DNA of 64,000 nt from NCBI RefSeq assembly GCF_009299835.1, contig NZ_VKCZ01000014.1, positions 1 to 64,000 of the forward strand, read 5' to 3'. A program made the position numbers and the translations under genes. Below, one piece after another: positions 62,222-64,000 of the stretch (position 1 is its first letter; every line of letters starts with the position of its first letter). This stretch comes from Microlunatus speluncae (GTDB taxonomy: Bacteria > Actinomycetota > Actinomycetes > Propionibacteriales > Propionibacteriaceae). Below the pieces are notes generated by a model. It was not told where the DNA came from, did not search any database, and was given only the letters and a program-made list of their open reading frames with translations.

Positions 62222-62917
62222 TTACGTCGCCGCGAGGCACTGGGCCCGCAGCGTGTCCAGCCCGGGCCCGGCCAGCTCGTCGGCGAAGGCGACCCGGCCC
62301 GCCAGCACCATCGTCAGGGCTAGCGTGGTCCCGCCGACCCGTGGCCCGGTGCCGGTGTCGAACGGTCCGTCGGTCGCCGTCAGTCGAAGCCCCTTGGCGG
62401 TCGTCCGGCTGGCGACGGTGAAGTCGGTCCGGGCCAGGAACCGGGCCAGCTCGGTGAGGGCGGACACCGGTGTCGGGCTGTCGATACCGAGCGGCCGGCG
62501 GATGTCGTGGGCATGGATGACGGTCTCGCCGAGCCAGCCCAGGGCCGGCGTGCCGAACGGAGCGCGCCGAGACCCGGCCGCCGCCCGGAACCGGCGCAGG
62601 GTTTCGGCCGGAGTGTCGCCGAGCTGCTCGGCCAGCCGGGCGTCGTTGTGCCGGGCGAAGTCGAACCGGGCCGCGATCACGCTGCGGATCCAGGCCGGCC
62701 CGGTGGTGCTGGCCCCGGCCGTGAGGTGGGCTACGACCTCCTCGACGGACCAGCGATCGCAGAGCGTCGGTTGCCGCCACTGCGCCGCGGCGAGTCCGGT
62801 CAGGTCGGCAGCGAGCGCGGCGCGCTCCGCGCCGATCGCCGCCCAGGTCTGGGCGGTGCTCCACCGAAGCGAGGCGGGACGCGAACGGGCGGAGCTGGGT
62901 TCGGGATTCTGGCTCAT
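62222..62917 (-). CDS. Mycothiol-dependent maleylpyruvate isomerase-family (DinB-fold) protein
   Basis: 231 residues of the four-helix DinB/MDMPI fold: RAALAADLTGLAAAQWRQPT, LCDRWSVEEVVAHLTAGAST (metal histidine in HLT), and GETVIHAHDIRRPLGI with further histidines. Members are thiol-dependent enzymes using mycothiol or have unknown substrates. It is on the minus strand, like the next DinB-fold gene. The function of this copy is unknown. Confidence 0.82.
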   Translation of the reverse strand: MSQNPEPSSARSRPASLRWSTAQTWAAIGAERAALAADLTGLAAAQWRQPTLCDRWSVEEVVAHLTAGASTTGPAWIRSVIAARFDFARHNDARLAEQLGDTPAETLRRFRAAAGSRRAPFGTPALGWLGETVIHAHDIRRPLGIDSPTPVSALTELARFLARTDFTVASRTTAKGLRLTATDGPFDTGTGPRVGGTTLALTMVLAGRVAFADELAGPGLDTLRAQCLAAT

Positions 62918-62999
62918 GCCCGTCCAGACCGTCCGATCGGGACCGGAATCGTCGGTGTCAGCGGAGGAATCTCAGCGCGGATCTCGGGCCGGTGGCGGG

Positions 63000-63578
63000 T
63001 CAGCCGGCCCAGTCCGGATCCCGGCCGGCCAGGCCGAGGGCGCGGTCGAACGTCGGGCGATCGCCGGCCACCGGCACCTCCGGGCCGTACGCGCCCATCG
63101 TCCGGCCGAGTTCGGCGGTCACAGCGACGAGCCGGAGCAGTTCGGCCCCGATCTCGTCCGGGACGGTCAGCGGCTGCCCGGCGGTCCGGGTCAGGTCCCA
63201 GCCGTGCAACAACGCCTCGGCGAACGCCATCTGGCCCACCGCCTCGGCCGTCATCTCGCTGCCGCCGAAGCTGACGCTGCCGTGCCAGGCGTCGGGCCGG
63301 GACCAGGCCGTGCCCAGCCCGTCGACCGCCTCGGCCAGCCGGCCGCTCCAGTCCCCGGCCGCGGCGTGATCACCCTGACCCCAGGGGTGGTCGGGATCGA
63401 GCGGGTGACCCCAGCCGATCCGGCCGAGGGCACCGGCGGTTCCGGTGAAGTGGTTGATCAGCGCGGCGGCGTCCCAGTCCTGACACGGGGTCGGGGCGGC
63501 CGGGTCCAGTCGGTCGATGGCGCGCAGGGATTCGGCGACCGTACCGGCCGCGATCGAGAACGTGGATGCTGTCGTCAT
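63000..63578 (-). CDS. TIGR03086-type metal-binding DinB-fold protein
   Basis: 192 residues. PTPCQDWDAAALINHFTGTA carries the typical C-x-x-W-x7-H start of the TIGR03086 family, and GQMAFAEALLHGWDLTRTAG carries the second histidine. It is encoded 82 bp upstream of the other DinB-fold gene, on the same strand, so both may be one operon. It is divergent from recA with a 264-bp gap. Catalytic role unknown. Confidence 0.85.
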   Translation of the reverse strand: MTTASTFSIAAGTVAESLRAIDRLDPAAPTPCQDWDAAALINHFTGTAGALGRIGWGHPLDPDHPWGQGDHAAAGDWSGRLAEAVDGLGTAWSRPDAWHGSVSFGGSEMTAEAVGQMAFAEALLHGWDLTRTAGQPLTVPDEIGAELLRLVAVTAELGRTMGAYGPEVPVAGDRPTFDRALGLAGRDPDWAG

Positions 63579-63659
63579 GCCCTCAGCCTGGCGGTCCCGG
63601 CGCGTGGTGGCTTGAAGGAATCCGACCTCTGGCCGAGGACGGCGTGTCGAGTGGCCGTT

Positions 63660-63673
63660 CGAACGTGTGTTCG
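63660..63673 (+). promoter_or_regulatory. LexA-binding SOS box upstream of recA
   Basis: CGAACGTGTGTTCG matches the actinobacterial and Bacillus-type SOS box (CGAAC-N4-GTTCG). It lies 170 bp before the recA start. A possible -10 element TAGAGT lies downstream at 63757-63762, so the transcript leader may be about 75 bases. LexA would repress recA until DNA damage. It is also about 80 bp upstream of the divergent DinB-fold gene and could affect it. Confidence 0.85.
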
Positions 63674-63842
63674 CCTAAGTTATCCACCGAGGGGCACAAG
63701 TTTTTCGCCCCGTCCACAGGTTTGCGAAACGCTGAACCACTGTCAGCGGTTCTGTTTAGAGTCCGGACACGAAGACCACCAACGACAGCGGAAAGTGGCC
63801 CGGGGTTCGAGGGAATCCAGCGGGTTCGAAGGAGAGATCACC

Positions 63843-64000
63843 ATGCCACCAGCCACCAAGAACCGGGACATCTCGGGTCCGGCCAGCAAGGACCGGGAGA
63901 AGGCCCTCGAGGCTGCTCTCTCCCAGATCGAGCGACAGCACGGCAAGGGCACCGTGATGCGCCTCGGCGACGAGGTGCGGGCCCCGATCGAGATCATCCC
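63843..64000 (+). CDS. recA: Recombinase RecA (5' part; runs off the window)
   Basis: The first 52 codons are present: MPPATKNRDISGPASKDREK, then ALEAALSQIERQHGKGTVMR and LGDEVRAPIEIIP. This is the RecA N-terminal helix and linker with the typical QIERQHGKGTVMRLGD motif. RecA forms filaments on single-stranded DNA for recombination and LexA cleavage. ATG 63843 has GAAGGAGAG upstream. The ATPase core lies beyond the window end. Confidence 0.97.
   Translation, partial: MPPATKNRDISGPASKDREKALEAALSQIERQHGKGTVMRLGDEVRAPIEII

Overview
The window is a stretch of a high-GC actinobacterial chromosome. The gene order leuC-leuD-hupB, ftsK, rimO-pgsA-cinA-clgR, lhr, DUF3046 and recA, the lysine-rich HupB tail, the F420 gene cofC and the mycothiol-type DinB-fold proteins all point to Actinomycetota. 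A member of the Propionibacteriaceae (Microlunatus-like) is my best guess, but this is inference from gene content and base composition. No tRNA, rRNA or CRISPR array was recognised.

Layout. (1) 1-3.4 kb: the tail of an IS30-type transposase, a dispersed repeat, a six-hairpin-glycosidase-like protein, a perfect 60-bp palindrome and an IclR regulator. (2) 3.5-22.1 kb: a housekeeping block (leuCD, hupB, cofC, plsC, gpsA, a trans-sulfuration enzyme, ddl, DUF3515, a one-domain Lrp protein, thiL). It is interrupted by a frameshifted SARP regulator, by an L-rhamnonate catabolic cassette (IclR, MFS, Zn-dehydrogenase, rhamnonate dehydratase) and by a frameshifted serine hydrolase. (3) 22.1-33.4 kb: a repeat element, an AraC regulator, ftsK, a methyltransferase, a glycosyltransferase-like protein, a secreted M14 carboxypeptidase, then rimO-pgsA-cinA-clgR. 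(4) 33.4-59.2 kb: an accessory region between clgR and DUF3046. It holds a 1.3-kb repeat-rich gene desert with a 163-bp MITE-like element, a hydrolase flanked by a duplicated permease tail, a sugar ABC importer, lhr with an internal minisatellite, vapBC, a complete peptide ABC importer with a DUF885 peptidase, a 533-bp composite repeat, and a two-component system beside an ABC-2 exporter. (5) 59.2-64 kb: small proteins leading to an SOS-box-controlled recA that runs off the window.

How the genes work together. LeuC and LeuD form isopropylmalate isomerase, probably under the divergent IclR protein. PlsC, GpsA and PgsA belong to glycerophospholipid synthesis. The rhamnonate cassette has its own regulator and twin operator-like sites. 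The peptide importer and its co-transcribed peptidase form a peptide-scavenging unit. The response regulator, histidine kinase and ABC-2 exporter resemble antibiotic-sensing detoxification modules.

The most distinctive signal is a REP-like dispersed repeat (core CCTTCGACAGGCTCAGGGAA) that is open in five of its six frames. It occurs between genes, inside lhr (where it leads into a 24-bp minisatellite), inside the first codons of a permease gene (as a perfect hairpin), and at the stop codon of the DUF885 gene. It also forms the arms of larger composite elements at about 22.1 and 52.8 kb.
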